The notes: a model not told the origin generated them from the letters alone. Counted from the stretch's first letter, positions 7,833-16,613 are shown. The stretch is DNA of 64,000 bases from an uncultured Oscillospiraceae bacterium (GCA_910588635.1 CAJUPW010000010.1:20777-84776), one strand, 5' to 3'. Translations and numbers: made by a program.

Positions 7833-8915
7833 ATGAAGCAACACCTTTTGGCGGGGCTTCTCTCCGTGTCCCTCCTGCTGGCCGGCTGTTCCGCCCTTCT
7901 GGAGCGGGATTACACCTCCGTCACCCCGCACAACGCCGTCCCCGCCACCGAGGGCGACCCCTCCATCCTCCGGGCGGACAGCTATCAGGAGCTGGTCAAC
8001 GCCCTAATCTACTTTGTCAACGGCGGAATGGAGGCGGGCACCGTACGGCTGTACACCGACGCGGAGAACGTGGAGTCCTTCCTATCCGACGCCTGTCTGG
8101 AGGTGGTTCAGGAGGACCCTCTGGGCGCCTACTGTGTGGAGTTCATCAAATACACCGTAGACCCGGTGGTGGCCTACTCCGAGGCCCATCTGGACATCAC
8201 CTACCGCCGCACCAGGGAGCAGGTGGCCTCCATCGTCCAGGCCACTGGCGTCACCGCGATCCGCAGCGAACTGGAGGCTGCCCTGACCGCTTTCGCCCCC
8301 TCCCGCACTCTGCGCATCCGCTACTTCTCCGAGGACGAGGCCTTCATCCGCGACCTGGCCCGGCAGGCCTACTACGGCGTACCTGACTGCGCCCTGGGGA
8401 TGCCGGAAATCGACCTGTCCCTCTACCCCAACAGCGGGCAGCAGCGCATTGTGGAGATTCTGCTGCACTACCCTTTGGACCACGCCGAGCTGGAAAAGCG
8501 CCGCACTGTCCTGACCGGCTGGCTGGAAGAGCTGGCCGCCGAGCTGGCCCCCATGGAAAGGCAGGAACGCGTCTCCGCCGCCGCTCAGGCAGTGCGGGAG
8601 GCAGGCGAGTACGACCCCCAGGCCGGTTCCACCGCCTACCACCTCTTTGAGGAGGGGGCCGCCGACAGCGAGGGGGTCTGTCTGGCCTTCGCCGCCCTGT
8701 GCCAAAAGCTGGAGCTGCCCTGTCAGGCCGTCTGGGGAACCCTGAACGAGGAGCTCCATTTCTGGAACGTGGTCCAGACCGGCGCCGGCTGGCGGCACCT
8801 GGACCTGTCCGTCCCGGAGGCTGAGGACAGCGGCCCATTCTGTACGGACCGGCAGTTCCAGGAGCTGGGCTACCTCTGGAAGGAGGGGGACTTCCCCCCC
8901 TGTACGGAGGACTGA
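7833..8915 (+). CDS. lipoprotein with transglutaminase-like domain
   Basis: 360 residues. A short basic start, a hydrophobic core and the lipobox LLAGC (about Cys19) mark a lipoprotein exposed outside the membrane. The C-terminal third has a transglutaminase-like triad: Cys in DSEGVCLAFAALC, His in ELHFWNVV and Asp in RHLDLS, in the usual order and spacing. The middle (about 60-220) is a less conserved domain. Family members are papain-fold proteins that act on peptide or cell-wall substrates; the exact substrate is unknown. I prefer the start at 7833 because it places the signal sequence at the N-terminus. It is closely spaced behind the LUD gene. Confidence 0.8.
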   Translation: MKQHLLAGLLSVSLLLAGCSALLERDYTSVTPHNAVPATEGDPSILRADSYQELVNALIYFVNGGMEAGTVRLYTDAENVESFLSDACLEVVQEDPLGAYCVEFIKYTVDPVVAYSEAHLDITYRRTREQVASIVQATGVTAIRSELEAALTAFAPSRTLRIRYFSEDEAFIRDLARQAYYGVPDCALGMPEIDLSLYPNSGQQRIVEILLHYPLDHAELEKRRTVLTGWLEELAAELAPMERQERVSAAAQAVREAGEYDPQAGSTAYHLFEEGAADSEGVCLAFAALCQKLELPCQAVWGTLNEELHFWNVVQTGAGWRHLDLSVPEAEDSGPFCTDRQFQELGYLWKEGDFPPCTED

Positions 8916-8942
8916 GGAATTCTTACCATTGTGTTACATCCC

Positions 8943-8971
8943 TTGCCAAGGGGGGGGAAATCAAGTATAAT
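8943..8971 (+). promoter_or_regulatory. sigma-A promoter with an eight-G spacer tract
   Basis: TTGCCA (8943-8948) and TATAAT (8966-8971) are 17 bases apart, 40 bases before the SLH gene. The spacer contains an uninterrupted run of eight G (8950-8957). Length change in that run would alter the spacing and therefore promoter strength. Confidence 0.75.
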
Positions 8972-9010
8972 ACGCTCACTAGGTTCCAACCCTCTGGAAA
9001 GGAGTTTGTC

Positions 9011-10189
9011 ATGAGACGATACAGGCGGTGGATGGCCGCGCTTCTGGCTGCCGCGACGGCGGCGATCTCTGTTTTCCCTTGCCTCGCCTTGCCTGCGGCC
9101 GAGTCCTTCGCCGAGTTCCATATTGGCGCCAGCAGCACAGACGCGCCTGAGCACACCTTATCCATCGCCCGGTACACCCGGGGCGCGGATGGCAGTTTCC
9201 AGCTCAGCGGCTCCGAGGAGCTGGTCTGCAAGCTGAACCGGGTCACCGGAGACGCCAACTTCTTCATTCAGCCCTCGGAGGAGGGCGTGTGGGTAACGGT
9301 GGACTACCTCTCCGACGTGAACAGCGACGGGGTCTACGAGCTGCTGGACGGCGGCTCCAGGCCGGCCTGGGAGGTTATGAACGTTCAGAGCGAGCTGGCC
9401 GCGCCTCAGGGGCAGGTCCCCACCCTGGCCGCGGGCGAAATGTATATTTTGTCCTCCGAGCTGTTGGTTCAGCGCAGCGAACAGGCCGCTCAGGAGCGTC
9501 TGTCCGGCGGCGCTCACGCACTGGAGGGCGCGCCTGAGACCTCCGCCGAAACGGTCTTTCCCCTGTGCGTTATCACCCTCCGGGCCGCCGACGGACGGGA
9601 CCAGGTCTTTTACCTTCAAATTTATGAGGATGTGCTGGTCCCTCTGGACATCTCCCCTACGGACTCCTATTACGACGCGGTGGTTTTCTGCCTGTTCCGC
9701 GGTTACTTCACCGGCACCGGCGGCGGACGGTTCAGCCCTGATTCGTCCCTGACCAGGGCCCAGATGGCCCAGGTGCTTTGGACCATATGCGGCTCGCCGG
9801 ATGCTGGGTCTACCACCTTCACCGATGTTCCCGAGGGTGCGTGGTACTATCAGGCCGTCTCCTGGTGTCAGCAGACTGAGCTGATCTCCGGCCAGGGCGG
9901 CAACACTTTCGCTCCCAACAGCCTTCTTACTCGGGAGCAGATGGCCGCCATCCTCTACCGCTACGCCCGTCACACCGGCTCCAGCCTGCGTGCCACCGCC
10001 GATATGTCCCGTTTCTCTGATCTGGACAGCGTCTCCCCCTGGGCCTATAGCAGTATGCAGTGGGCCGCCACCAACTGGCTCATCAACATTTCCGACGGCG
10101 CGCTCCTTCCCAAAAATACCGTCACCCGGGCGGAGCTGGCCGAGGCACTGTACGCCTATGACATCAATCTTGTTTTTCAAAGCTTCTGA
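9011..10189 (+). CDS. secreted S-layer homology (SLH) domain protein
   Basis: 392 residues. The signal peptide is basic (RRYRRWM) followed by an Ala-rich hydrophobic core, with probable cleavage after about residue 28. Residues ~35-200 form an extracytoplasmic domain that I do not recognise. Three SLH repeats occupy ~215-390: FRGYFTGTGGGRFSPDSSLTRAQMAQVLW, FTDVPEGAWYYQAVSWC with ISGQGGNTFAPNSLLTREQ, and FSDLDSVSPWAYSSMQWA with LLPKNTVTRAELAEALY (each quoted in parts). SLH domains bind pyruvylated secondary wall polymers and hold proteins on the Gram-positive surface. GGAAAGGAG precedes the ATG. The upstream promoter has a poly-G spacer. Confidence 0.88.
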   Translation: MRRYRRWMAALLAAATAAISVFPCLALPAAESFAEFHIGASSTDAPEHTLSIARYTRGADGSFQLSGSEELVCKLNRVTGDANFFIQPSEEGVWVTVDYLSDVNSDGVYELLDGGSRPAWEVMNVQSELAAPQGQVPTLAAGEMYILSSELLVQRSEQAAQERLSGGAHALEGAPETSAETVFPLCVITLRAADGRDQVFYLQIYEDVLVPLDISPTDSYYDAVVFCLFRGYFTGTGGGRFSPDSSLTRAQMAQVLWTICGSPDAGSTTFTDVPEGAWYYQAVSWCQQTELISGQGGNTFAPNSLLTREQMAAILYRYARHTGSSLRATADMSRFSDLDSVSPWAYSSMQWAATNWLINISDGALLPKNTVTRAELAEALYAYDINLVFQSF

Positions 10190-10198
10190 TCCTCACAG

Positions 10199-10227
10199 CC
10201 CGGCAGCACAGCGCTGCCGGGTTTTTT
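10199..10227 (+). terminator. intrinsic terminator after the SLH gene
   Basis: CCCGGCAGC (10199-10207) pairs with GCTGCCGGG (10213-10221), followed by six T. Confidence 0.9.
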
Positions 10228-10313
10228 ATGCTCCCTTCGGTTTAGCGGCTGGAATATTTGTCCAAACTACCCATAGAATATATCAGCCGCCAATATGAGA
10301 AAGGAGAAATCAT

Positions 10314-10547
10314 ATGCCCCAGTCCGTCCAGAGATCACGCCGCCTCGCCCCCGCTCAAGAGGAGGAGCGCCGGGAGCTGGTCAGCTCCCTGGCCCGCACC
10401 CGCACTCTCATCAATCAGGCCTACAGCGGCTTCAATATGGCCCGCGACAGCGACCTGATCGAATCCTATGTCTTTGAGATAAACGCCCTCCAGGCCCGCT
10501 ACAACTACCTGCTGCGCCGGGTGAAGGAACTGGAGGGAGCCACATGA
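10314..10547 (+). CDS. DUF2508 family small protein (YaaL-like)
   Basis: 77 residues, mostly helical and charged: RRELVSSLARTRTLINQAYSGFN then DLIESYVFEINALQARYNYLLRRVKE (quoted in parts). This is the pattern of DUF2508 proteins, which in Firmicutes are regularly encoded next to bofA, as here. The function is unknown. AAAGGAG precedes the ATG, and the stop overlaps the bofA start by four bases (ATGA). Confidence 0.85.
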   Translation: MPQSVQRSRRLAPAQEEERRELVSSLARTRTLINQAYSGFNMARDSDLIESYVFEINALQARYNYLLRRVKELEGAT

Positions 10548-10810
10548 ACCCCGTGCCCGGATACGCGGCCTGGTGTCTGGCTGGGCTGCTGCTTTGCGCC
10601 GCCCTGCTTGTGCTGCGCCGGCCGGCGGCCCGGCTGCTCCGGCTGGCTCTGCGCTCCTCGGTGGGGCTGGCCGCGCTGGCTCTGTTCTCCCAGATCGGAC
10701 AGTTCATCGGCATCCGCCTGGGGGTCAACCTGGTCAACGCCCTGGTGCTGGGCCTTTTGGGCCTGCCTGGCTTTGGCCTGTTACTTATGCTTCAATGGAT
10801 GCTGCGGTGA
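10544..10810 (+). CDS. BofA-like pro-sigma-K processing inhibitor family protein
   Basis: 88 residues with two strongly hydrophobic segments (about 8-25 and 60-85) and the family-like stretch IGIRLGVNLVNALVLGLLG. In Bacillus, BofA restrains the SpoIVFB protease that activates sigma-K during sporulation; in clostridia the family is kept even where that circuit differs. The order DUF2508-bofA with ATGA overlap supports the assignment. A role in sporulation here is inferred, not shown. Confidence 0.82.
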   Translation: MNPVPGYAAWCLAGLLLCAALLVLRRPAARLLRLALRSSVGLAALALFSQIGQFIGIRLGVNLVNALVLGLLGLPGFGLLLMLQWMLR

Positions 10811-10913
10811 GCTCTTTATCTTGGAGCGGAGAGAGGTCCGCCCCTCTTTCGCTATATTTTGAAACATGTATTGTGCTCCTGCAATCCGCGGCGCCCGGCG
10901 CGGCAATTTCCCC

Positions 10914-10942
10914 TTGCAAGGCCGAATAAAAAGAGGTATAAT
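10914..10942 (+). promoter_or_regulatory. sigma-A promoter of purA
   Basis: TTGCAA (10914-10919), a 17-base spacer, and a perfect TATAAT (10937-10942). The leader to the purA ATG is about 63 bases. I see no purine riboswitch in it. Confidence 0.8.
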
Positions 10943-11011
10943 ACCATGCGTTACAGGGACGGAAAAGGCAAACCCGATCCGGCTGCGAATCCCGTCCCCG
11001 GAGGTAACAGT

Positions 11012-12304
11012 ATGGTAAAAGCGATTGTAGGCGCCAACTGGGGCGACGAGGGCAAGGGTAAAGTCACCGACATGCTGGCCCAGCAGTCCGACGTAGTCGT
11101 CCGTTTCCAGGGCGGCGCCAACGCGGGGCACACCATTATCAACGGCTACGGCCGGTTTGCCCTGCACACTCTCCCCTCCGGCGTGTTCTATCCCCACGTC
11201 ACCAACGTCATCGGCAACGGCGTAGCCCTGGATATCGCCAAGCTGGTCCGGGAACTGGACAGCATCACCGGCCAGGGAGTGCCCGCCCCCAAGGTGGTCG
11301 TCTCCAACCGGGCCCAGCTGCTCATGCCCTACCACATCCTCCAGGACGCCTATGAAGAGGCCCGCCTGGGGGGACGGGCCTTCGGCTCCACCAAAAGCGG
11401 CATCGCCCCCTTCTACTCTGACAAGTACGCCAAGACGGGCATCCAGGTGTGCGACCTTTTTGACGAGGACAGGCTCCGGGAGCGGCTCCGCGCCGCCGTG
11501 GAGCTGAAAAACGTACTCTTTGAGCATCTGTACCACCAGCCCAGGGTGGACGCGGAGGAGATTCTCTCCCAGCTCCTGGAGCTGCGGGAACGCGTCCGAC
11601 CCTATGTGGGGGACACGGTGTCCCTCCTCCACCGGGCGCTGGCCGAGGGCAAGACCATCCTGCTGGAGGGCCAGCTTGGCTCCATGAAGGACCCGGACCT
11701 GGGCATCTTCCCCATGACCACCTCCTCCCACACCCTGGCCGGCTACGGCTGCGTGGGGGCGGGCGTGCCGCCCACCGCCATTCAGGACGTGATCTGCGTC
11801 ACCAAGGCCTACTCCTCCTGCGTGGGCTCCAGCACCGAGCCCTTCGTCAGCGAGGTCACCGGCCAGGCCGGGGACGAGCTGCGCCGCCGGGGCGGCGACC
11901 ACGGGGAGTTCGGCGCCACCACAGGCCGTCCCCGCCGGGTGGGCTGGTTCGACGCGGTGGCCACCAAATACGGCTGCATGGTCCAGGGGGCCACTCAGAC
12001 AGCCCTCACCTGCCTGGACGTGCTGGGCTATCTGGATGAAATTCCCGTGTGTACCGGCTACGAGATCGACGGGACTGTCACCGACCAGTTCCCCACCACT
12101 CCCGCCCTGCTCCGGGCCAGGCCGGTATTTACCTCCCTCCCCGGCTGGAAGTGCGACATCCGGGGCTGTACCGATTACGACGCCCTCCCCGCCAATGCCC
12201 GGGCCTATGTGGACTTTCTGGAGCGGCGCATCGGCGCCCCCATCACCATGGTGTCCACCGGTCCCAAGCGGGAGGAGATGACCCGCCGCACCCCCAAGCT
12301 GTAA
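11012..12304 (+). CDS. purA: adenylosuccinate synthase
   Basis: 430 residues. It catalyses IMP + aspartate + GTP to adenylosuccinate, the first committed step to AMP, in the cytoplasm. Motifs: GANWGDEGKGKVTDML at the N-terminus (P-loop, with catalytic Asp and Lys), GGANAGHTI with the catalytic His, the region with STKSGIAPFYSDKYAKTG, EGQLG-type segment around LLEGQLGSMKDPDLG, and GEFGATTGRPRRVGWFD near the C-terminal half. GGAGGT stands seven bases before the ATG at 11012, which also begins the conserved MVKAIVGANWGD; a longer open frame upstream is not used. The upstream promoter gives it its own transcript. Confidence 0.97.
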   Translation: MVKAIVGANWGDEGKGKVTDMLAQQSDVVVRFQGGANAGHTIINGYGRFALHTLPSGVFYPHVTNVIGNGVALDIAKLVRELDSITGQGVPAPKVVVSNRAQLLMPYHILQDAYEEARLGGRAFGSTKSGIAPFYSDKYAKTGIQVCDLFDEDRLRERLRAAVELKNVLFEHLYHQPRVDAEEILSQLLELRERVRPYVGDTVSLLHRALAEGKTILLEGQLGSMKDPDLGIFPMTTSSHTLAGYGCVGAGVPPTAIQDVICVTKAYSSCVGSSTEPFVSEVTGQAGDELRRRGGDHGEFGATTGRPRRVGWFDAVATKYGCMVQGATQTALTCLDVLGYLDEIPVCTGYEIDGTVTDQFPTTPALLRARPVFTSLPGWKCDIRGCTDYDALPANARAYVDFLERRIGAPITMVSTGPKREEMTRRTPKL

Positions 12305-12310
12305 CTTCAC

Positions 12311-12340
12311 CACGCCGGGCGCGGACAAGCGTCCGGCGTG
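12311..12340 (+). terminator. hairpin between purA and the S41 protease gene
   Basis: CACGCCGGGCGC (12311-12322) pairs with GCGTCCGGCGTG (12329-12340), twelve pairs including one G-U. No T-run follows, so it is either a weak terminator or an RNA processing/stability element. Confidence 0.5.
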
Positions 12341-12368
12341 CGGAGCATATTACACAAAGGAGAAAACC

Positions 12369-14234
12369 ATGAAAAAACTGCTTTCCTCGCTGCTGGCCCT
12401 GGTATTGGGCCTGTCCCTGGCCGTCCTGCCCGCCTCCGCTCTGGAGCTGGACCAGGCCCGGGAGCTGCTGGCCGTCCACTATGTGGACGGCGTCCCCCCG
12501 GAGGTGCTGGAGCTGCCCTCCCTGGACGCCATTCTGAAGGCTATCGACGATCCCTACACCTTCTACATGACCCCTGAGCAGTACGACGCTTTCGACCAGT
12601 CCGTCAACGGCCAGACGGTGGTGGGCATCGGCGCCACGGTGGAGACTGCCTACAACGGCGGCTACCGGGTCATGTCCGTGCTGCCCGACTCTCCCGCCCA
12701 GGAGGCGGGCATCCGGCCCGGCGACATCATCACGGCGGCGGACGGCACAGCCATGTCCCCGGAGGTGGACCCCCGCATCCCCGTGTCCGGTCAGGAGGGC
12801 ACTTCTGTGACCCTCACCATAAACCGGAACGGCCAGACGCTGGAGCTCACCCTCACACGCCGCGCGGTTCCGATCCCCATCGTCACCTATGAGCAGCGGG
12901 ACGGCGCTGGAGTGATCGACTGCATCAGCTTTGGCTCCACCACCGCCAGCTCCGTCCAGGAGGCCATTCTGGCCATGGACGGCGACACCTCTGTCTGGAT
13001 CATGGACCTGCGCTCCAACCCGGGGGGAGACAGCCGCTCCACCGCCGCCAGCGTCAGTCTGTTCACCGGCGGCGGCATCATGCTCTACTTCCGGGACGGC
13101 GCCGGGCACTACAACTACACCTACACCTTGCCCGACTTCCCCGACATGACGGACAAGCCGGTGATCGTCCTCACCAGCGAGCACTCGGCCAGCGGCTCCG
13201 AGCTTTTTGCCGGGGGCATCCGGACCTATGACGCCGGCATCGCCCTGGGCCAGCGCACCTTCGGCAAGGGCACTGCCCAGATCGTCTTTGAGGAGCGCAA
13301 CTGTCCCTACATGAAGAACGGCGAGGCCATGAAGATCACCGCCTACCGCTTCTTTGCCCCCGACGGGGCCACCAACCACGTCACCGGCGTGCTGCCCACC
13401 CTACTTATCTCCCCAGAGAACACGGATAAGGCGGCCATGCTGCTGACTCACCCCGAGCCCCGGCGGCTTGACGGCTATTGGAAGCTTGTTCTGTCCGGAC
13501 AGACCTTCTACCTCAAGTCCTCCGACGCCGGAGAGGAGGAAAACCAGGCCGCCTTCACCGAGCTGCTGGAGGCGCTGCCCCTGTCCGCCGCTCTGTACAA
13601 GGGTTCCGGGGCCGCGACGTGGACCCTCGTCTCCCCCGAGCAGGCGGCCAGCGAGCTGGGCCTGAGCTTCACGCCCCGCACCTTTTCCGACACGGAGGAC
13701 AGCCAGTTCGCCCGTGAAATTGATATCCTGGCCACCTATCGCATCCTGAAGGGCTTTGGGGACGGGACCTTCCGCCCCGGCGAGACCATCTCCCGGGCCC
13801 AGTTCTGCGCCATGACAGCCTCCGCCCTGGCCTTGCCCGCCTCCGCCGGAAAGCCGGGCAGATTCTCCGACGTGCCTGACAGCGCATGGTACGCCGGGGC
13901 AGTGAACGCCATGGCCAATATGGGCTTCGTCTCGGGCATCGGCGGGACCTTTCGCCCCGGACAGGCCATCACCTACCAGGAGATGGTGTCCATCCTCTCC
14001 CGGATAGCCGCCTGGGTCAGCATGGACGGCTATGATCTGGACGGACTGCTCCTTACGCCTGAGGAGGTGGAGAAGTACTCCGATTTCGCCTCCTGGGCCC
14101 AGGCCCCCGCCCGGAACCTGGACGAGCTGAACGTCCTGGCCGGCGATCTGGCCCCCACCGATCCCGGCACCCGGGAGATCGCCGCCGCCATGCTCTGCCG
14201 GCTGATGGAGCGTACTCACTTGATTTGGAATTAA
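12369..14234 (+). CDS. S41 (C-terminal processing) protease with PDZ and SLH domains
   Basis: 621 residues. Signal peptide at 1-24 (MKKLLSSLLALVLGLSLAV, cleavage near PASA-LE). A PDZ domain (about 75-155, with VVGIGATVE and GIRPGDIITAADG) precedes an S41 peptidase domain (about 165-345). The catalytic Ser is in SEHSASGSELFAGG and the Lys in FGKGTAQI, the Ser-Lys pair of Ctp proteases. The C-terminus carries SLH repeats (GFGDGTFRPGETISRAQF, FSDVPDSAWYAGAVNAM, GGTFRPGQAITYQEM) that would tether the enzyme to the cell-wall polymer. Substrates are probably exported proteins; this is inferred. AAAGGAG precedes the ATG. Confidence 0.9.
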   Translation: MKKLLSSLLALVLGLSLAVLPASALELDQARELLAVHYVDGVPPEVLELPSLDAILKAIDDPYTFYMTPEQYDAFDQSVNGQTVVGIGATVETAYNGGYRVMSVLPDSPAQEAGIRPGDIITAADGTAMSPEVDPRIPVSGQEGTSVTLTINRNGQTLELTLTRRAVPIPIVTYEQRDGAGVIDCISFGSTTASSVQEAILAMDGDTSVWIMDLRSNPGGDSRSTAASVSLFTGGGIMLYFRDGAGHYNYTYTLPDFPDMTDKPVIVLTSEHSASGSELFAGGIRTYDAGIALGQRTFGKGTAQIVFEERNCPYMKNGEAMKITAYRFFAPDGATNHVTGVLPTLLISPENTDKAAMLLTHPEPRRLDGYWKLVLSGQTFYLKSSDAGEEENQAAFTELLEALPLSAALYKGSGAATWTLVSPEQAASELGLSFTPRTFSDTEDSQFAREIDILATYRILKGFGDGTFRPGETISRAQFCAMTASALALPASAGKPGRFSDVPDSAWYAGAVNAMANMGFVSGIGGTFRPGQAITYQEMVSILSRIAAWVSMDGYDLDGLLLTPEEVEKYSDFASWAQAPARNLDELNVLAGDLAPTDPGTREIAAAMLCRLMERTHLIWN

Positions 14235-14256
14235 ATTAGGAAAGGACCTGACAAAT

Positions 14257-15342
14257 TTGACCAAGATTGACATCATTTCCGGCTTTTTAGGCGCCGGCAA
14301 GACCACCCTTATCAAAAAGCTGCTGGACGAGAGCTTCAAGGGCGAGAAGATCGTCCTCATTGAGAACGAGTTCGGCGAGATCGGCATCGACGGCGGCTTT
14401 CTCAGGGACGCCGGAGTGGAGATCACCGAGATGAACTCCGGCTGCATCTGCTGCTCCCTGGTGGGCGACTTCGGCGCCGCCCTGAAGCAGGTACTCTCCG
14501 ATTACGCCCCCGACCGCATTGTCATTGAGCCCTCCGGGGTGGGCAAGCTGTCCGACGTGGTAGCCGCCGTAGAGCGGGTCCACGCCGAGGCTCCCGACCT
14601 GCGCCTGAACAGCTTTGTCACCGTGGTGGACGCCGCCAAGGCCAAGGTCTATATGAAGAACTTCGGCGAGTTCTTCAACGACCAGGTGGAGCACGCCTGC
14701 GCCATCATCCTCTCCCGCACCCAGAAAATCGACCAGCATAAGCTGGACGGAGCCGTCACCCTCCTGCGGGAGCGCAACCCAAAGGCCGCAATCCTCACCA
14801 CCCCCTGGGACCAGCTCACCGGGACCCAGATTCTCTCCGCCATGGAGGGCGGCCACGATCTGGCCCACGACCTGATGGAGGAGATCGAGCACGAGCACCA
14901 CGAGCATCACCACCATCACGACCATGAGCACAACCATGACCATCATCATGAGCACGACCACGACCATGAGCATCACCATGAGCATCATCACGACCATGAC
15001 CACGGCGACACCTGTACCGCCTGCTGCGGCCATGACCACCATCACCACGACCACGACGCCGACGAGGTGTTCACCTCATGGGGCCGGGAGACAACCCGGA
15101 AGTACAGCCGGGAAGAGCTTCAGGAGGCCCTGGCCGCTCTGGCCATGACCCAGGACTACGGCTATGTCCTCCGGGCCAAGGGGATGGTCCCCTGTGAGGA
15201 CGGGACCGCCTGGCTCCACTTCGATCTGACTCCCGAGGAGTTCGAGATTCGGGAGGGCTCCGCCGACTACACCGGCCGGCTGTGCGTCATCGGCTCCGAA
15301 CTGAGGGAGGATCAGCTGGAAAAGCTGTTCCTGCTGGTGTAA
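14257..15342 (+). CDS. G3E family (CobW/ZNG-like) GTPase with His-rich metal-binding segment
   Basis: 361 residues. Walker A GFLGAGKTTLIKKLL (9-23), the G3E-specific metal motif GCICC (62-66), and EPSGVGK for the Walker B/switch region are all present. From about residue 210 to 268 the chain is almost wholly His, Asp and Glu with a CTACCGHD insert, giving dozens of potential Zn/Co/Ni ligands. A CobW C-terminal domain follows (DYGYVLRAKGMV, LHFDLTPEE, FDL). Such proteins are zinc or cobalt metallochaperones that use GTP to hand metal to client enzymes. Translation appears to start at TTG 14257 behind AGGAAAGGA. No Zur box is seen. It is paired with a second G3E gene 14 bases downstream. Confidence 0.9.
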   Translation: MTKIDIISGFLGAGKTTLIKKLLDESFKGEKIVLIENEFGEIGIDGGFLRDAGVEITEMNSGCICCSLVGDFGAALKQVLSDYAPDRIVIEPSGVGKLSDVVAAVERVHAEAPDLRLNSFVTVVDAAKAKVYMKNFGEFFNDQVEHACAIILSRTQKIDQHKLDGAVTLLRERNPKAAILTTPWDQLTGTQILSAMEGGHDLAHDLMEEIEHEHHEHHHHHDHEHNHDHHHEHDHDHEHHHEHHHDHDHGDTCTACCGHDHHHHDHDADEVFTSWGRETTRKYSREELQEALAALAMTQDYGYVLRAKGMVPCEDGTAWLHFDLTPEEFEIREGSADYTGRLCVIGSELREDQLEKLFLLV

Positions 15343-15356
15343 TGAGGTGAACCGAC

Positions 15357-16304
15357 ATGCCCGATTCACGGATTCCACTGTATCTCATCACCGGCTTTCT
15401 GGACGCCGGCAAGACCACCTTGCTCAGCGATACGCTGAACATGGACTACTTCAACGACGGCCAGCGCACCGTCCTGCTCATGTGCGAGGACGGGGAGGAG
15501 GAGTACGACCAGGAATTTCTCTCCAAGCGCAACTGCCGCCTGATTCCCGTTGAGGATCAGGAGCAGCTTACCACTGAGTTTTTGAAGGAGATCGACCGCC
15601 GTTACCAGCCCGAGCGGGTGCTGCTTGAGTACAACGGCATGTGGCCCGGCCAGCTTCTGGCCGACCTGAAGCTGCCCCGGAACTGGGGACTGTATCAGGC
15701 CATCCACGTGGTGGACGGCTCCACCTTTGAGATGTATCTGAAAAACATGCAGTCCATGTTTATTGACCTGGTATCCAACGCGGATATGGTGCTCTTCAAC
15801 CGCTGCACCCCCGACATGCCCCTGTCCGGCTGGAAGCGGTCCGTCCGGGCGGTAAACCGGATGTGCGAGATTGTCTTTGAGGATGTCAAGGGGGAGGAGC
15901 TGGAGGTAGAGGATATCCTCCCCTATTCCCTGGAGGCCCCTTGCATCGACCTGGAGGACGCCGACTACGGCATCTGGTATCTGGACATTCAGGAACACCC
16001 CGACCGCTATGTGGGCAAGACCATCACCTACAAGGCACAGGCCATGACCGGGACGAAGCTGCCCCGCGGCACCTTCGTCCCCGGGCGCAACGCCATGACC
16101 TGCTGCGTGGAGGACATCCGCTTCTTCGGCTTTCTGTGCAAGTACGACAAGGCCCGCTCCCTGAAAAAGGGGGAGTGGATCACCGTCACCGCTGAGATCA
16201 AGTGGGAGCACGCCGACGTCTACGAGGACGAGGGGGTCGTTCTCTACGCCCAGAGCGTAGAGAGGGCGGAGCCCCCCGAGGACCCGCTGGTATACTTTCG
16301 ATAA
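15357..16304 (+). CDS. G3E-type GTPase lacking the CxCC motif, with extra C-terminal domain
   Basis: 315 residues. Walker A is GFLDAGKTTLLSD (13-25). The position that holds CxCC in the neighbour reads ERVLLEYNGMWPGQ, so the usual metal site is absent. After the GTPase part (to about 195) the protein continues into a beta-rich C-terminal domain (GIWYLDIQEHPDRYVGKTI, FVPGRNAMTCCVEDIRFFGF, KKGEWITVTAEIKWE), which resembles the TIGR03943/DUF1980 domain of YcgQ-like membrane partners. GAGGTGA precedes the ATG and it shares the transcript of the His-rich G3E gene. A role in metal handling with that protein is inferred; the YcgR/YcgQ permease pair usually nearby is not in this window. Confidence 0.8.
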   Translation: MPDSRIPLYLITGFLDAGKTTLLSDTLNMDYFNDGQRTVLLMCEDGEEEYDQEFLSKRNCRLIPVEDQEQLTTEFLKEIDRRYQPERVLLEYNGMWPGQLLADLKLPRNWGLYQAIHVVDGSTFEMYLKNMQSMFIDLVSNADMVLFNRCTPDMPLSGWKRSVRAVNRMCEIVFEDVKGEELEVEDILPYSLEAPCIDLEDADYGIWYLDIQEHPDRYVGKTITYKAQAMTGTKLPRGTFVPGRNAMTCCVEDIRFFGFLCKYDKARSLKKGEWITVTAEIKWEHADVYEDEGVVLYAQSVERAEPPEDPLVYFR

Positions 16305-16453
16305 CAAGAGACAGCCCGCCAGTACCACACTATCCCGACCAAAAGACCAAAAGACAAGCATTATGCACATTGCCACAATGCCGGCCACTACTCCCGCCCG
16401 CTCACATAACAATTTCATCTCCCTCCAGACCTGTTTTCTGGATATGGGATTTC

Positions 16454-16499
16454 CGCCTCCGGCGACAAAGATTGAGCCGGAGGCGATTTTCCGTTTTTT
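16454..16499 (+). terminator. terminator after the G3E gene pair
   Basis: A 10-bp stem CGCCTCCGGC (16454-16463) / GCCGGAGGCG (16476-16485) is followed by ATTTTCCGTTTTTT. It lies 150 bases after the stop. Between 16305 and 16453 I see nothing else that can be supported. Confidence 0.75.
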
Positions 16500-16613
16500 G
16501 GCGTATTTAGCAGTTTACAGCACAGCTTCTGCGGCAAGAGGATCGGGCGGTTCTTTCATTTCAGCCTGACCTCCGCTTGGCCCCGGGCCGCAGCTCCCTT
16601 TTTACCCGCAATG

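Noticed and set aside
10781..12328. Long open frame on the strand opposite purA
   Set aside because: A GC-rich third-position shadow of purA; its protein is Gly/Val/His-rich without any family pattern, and the purA frame has full domain matches.
14886..15060. Short tandem repeats of CATCACGACCATGAG type, looking like a repeat array
   Set aside because: They encode the His-rich metal segment of the G3E GTPase; unit lengths are irregular and no spacers exist, so it is not CRISPR.
16363..16569. Small plus-strand open frame after the G3E genes
   Set aside because: It spans a clear terminator hairpin, has no ribosome site and no recognisable protein pattern.
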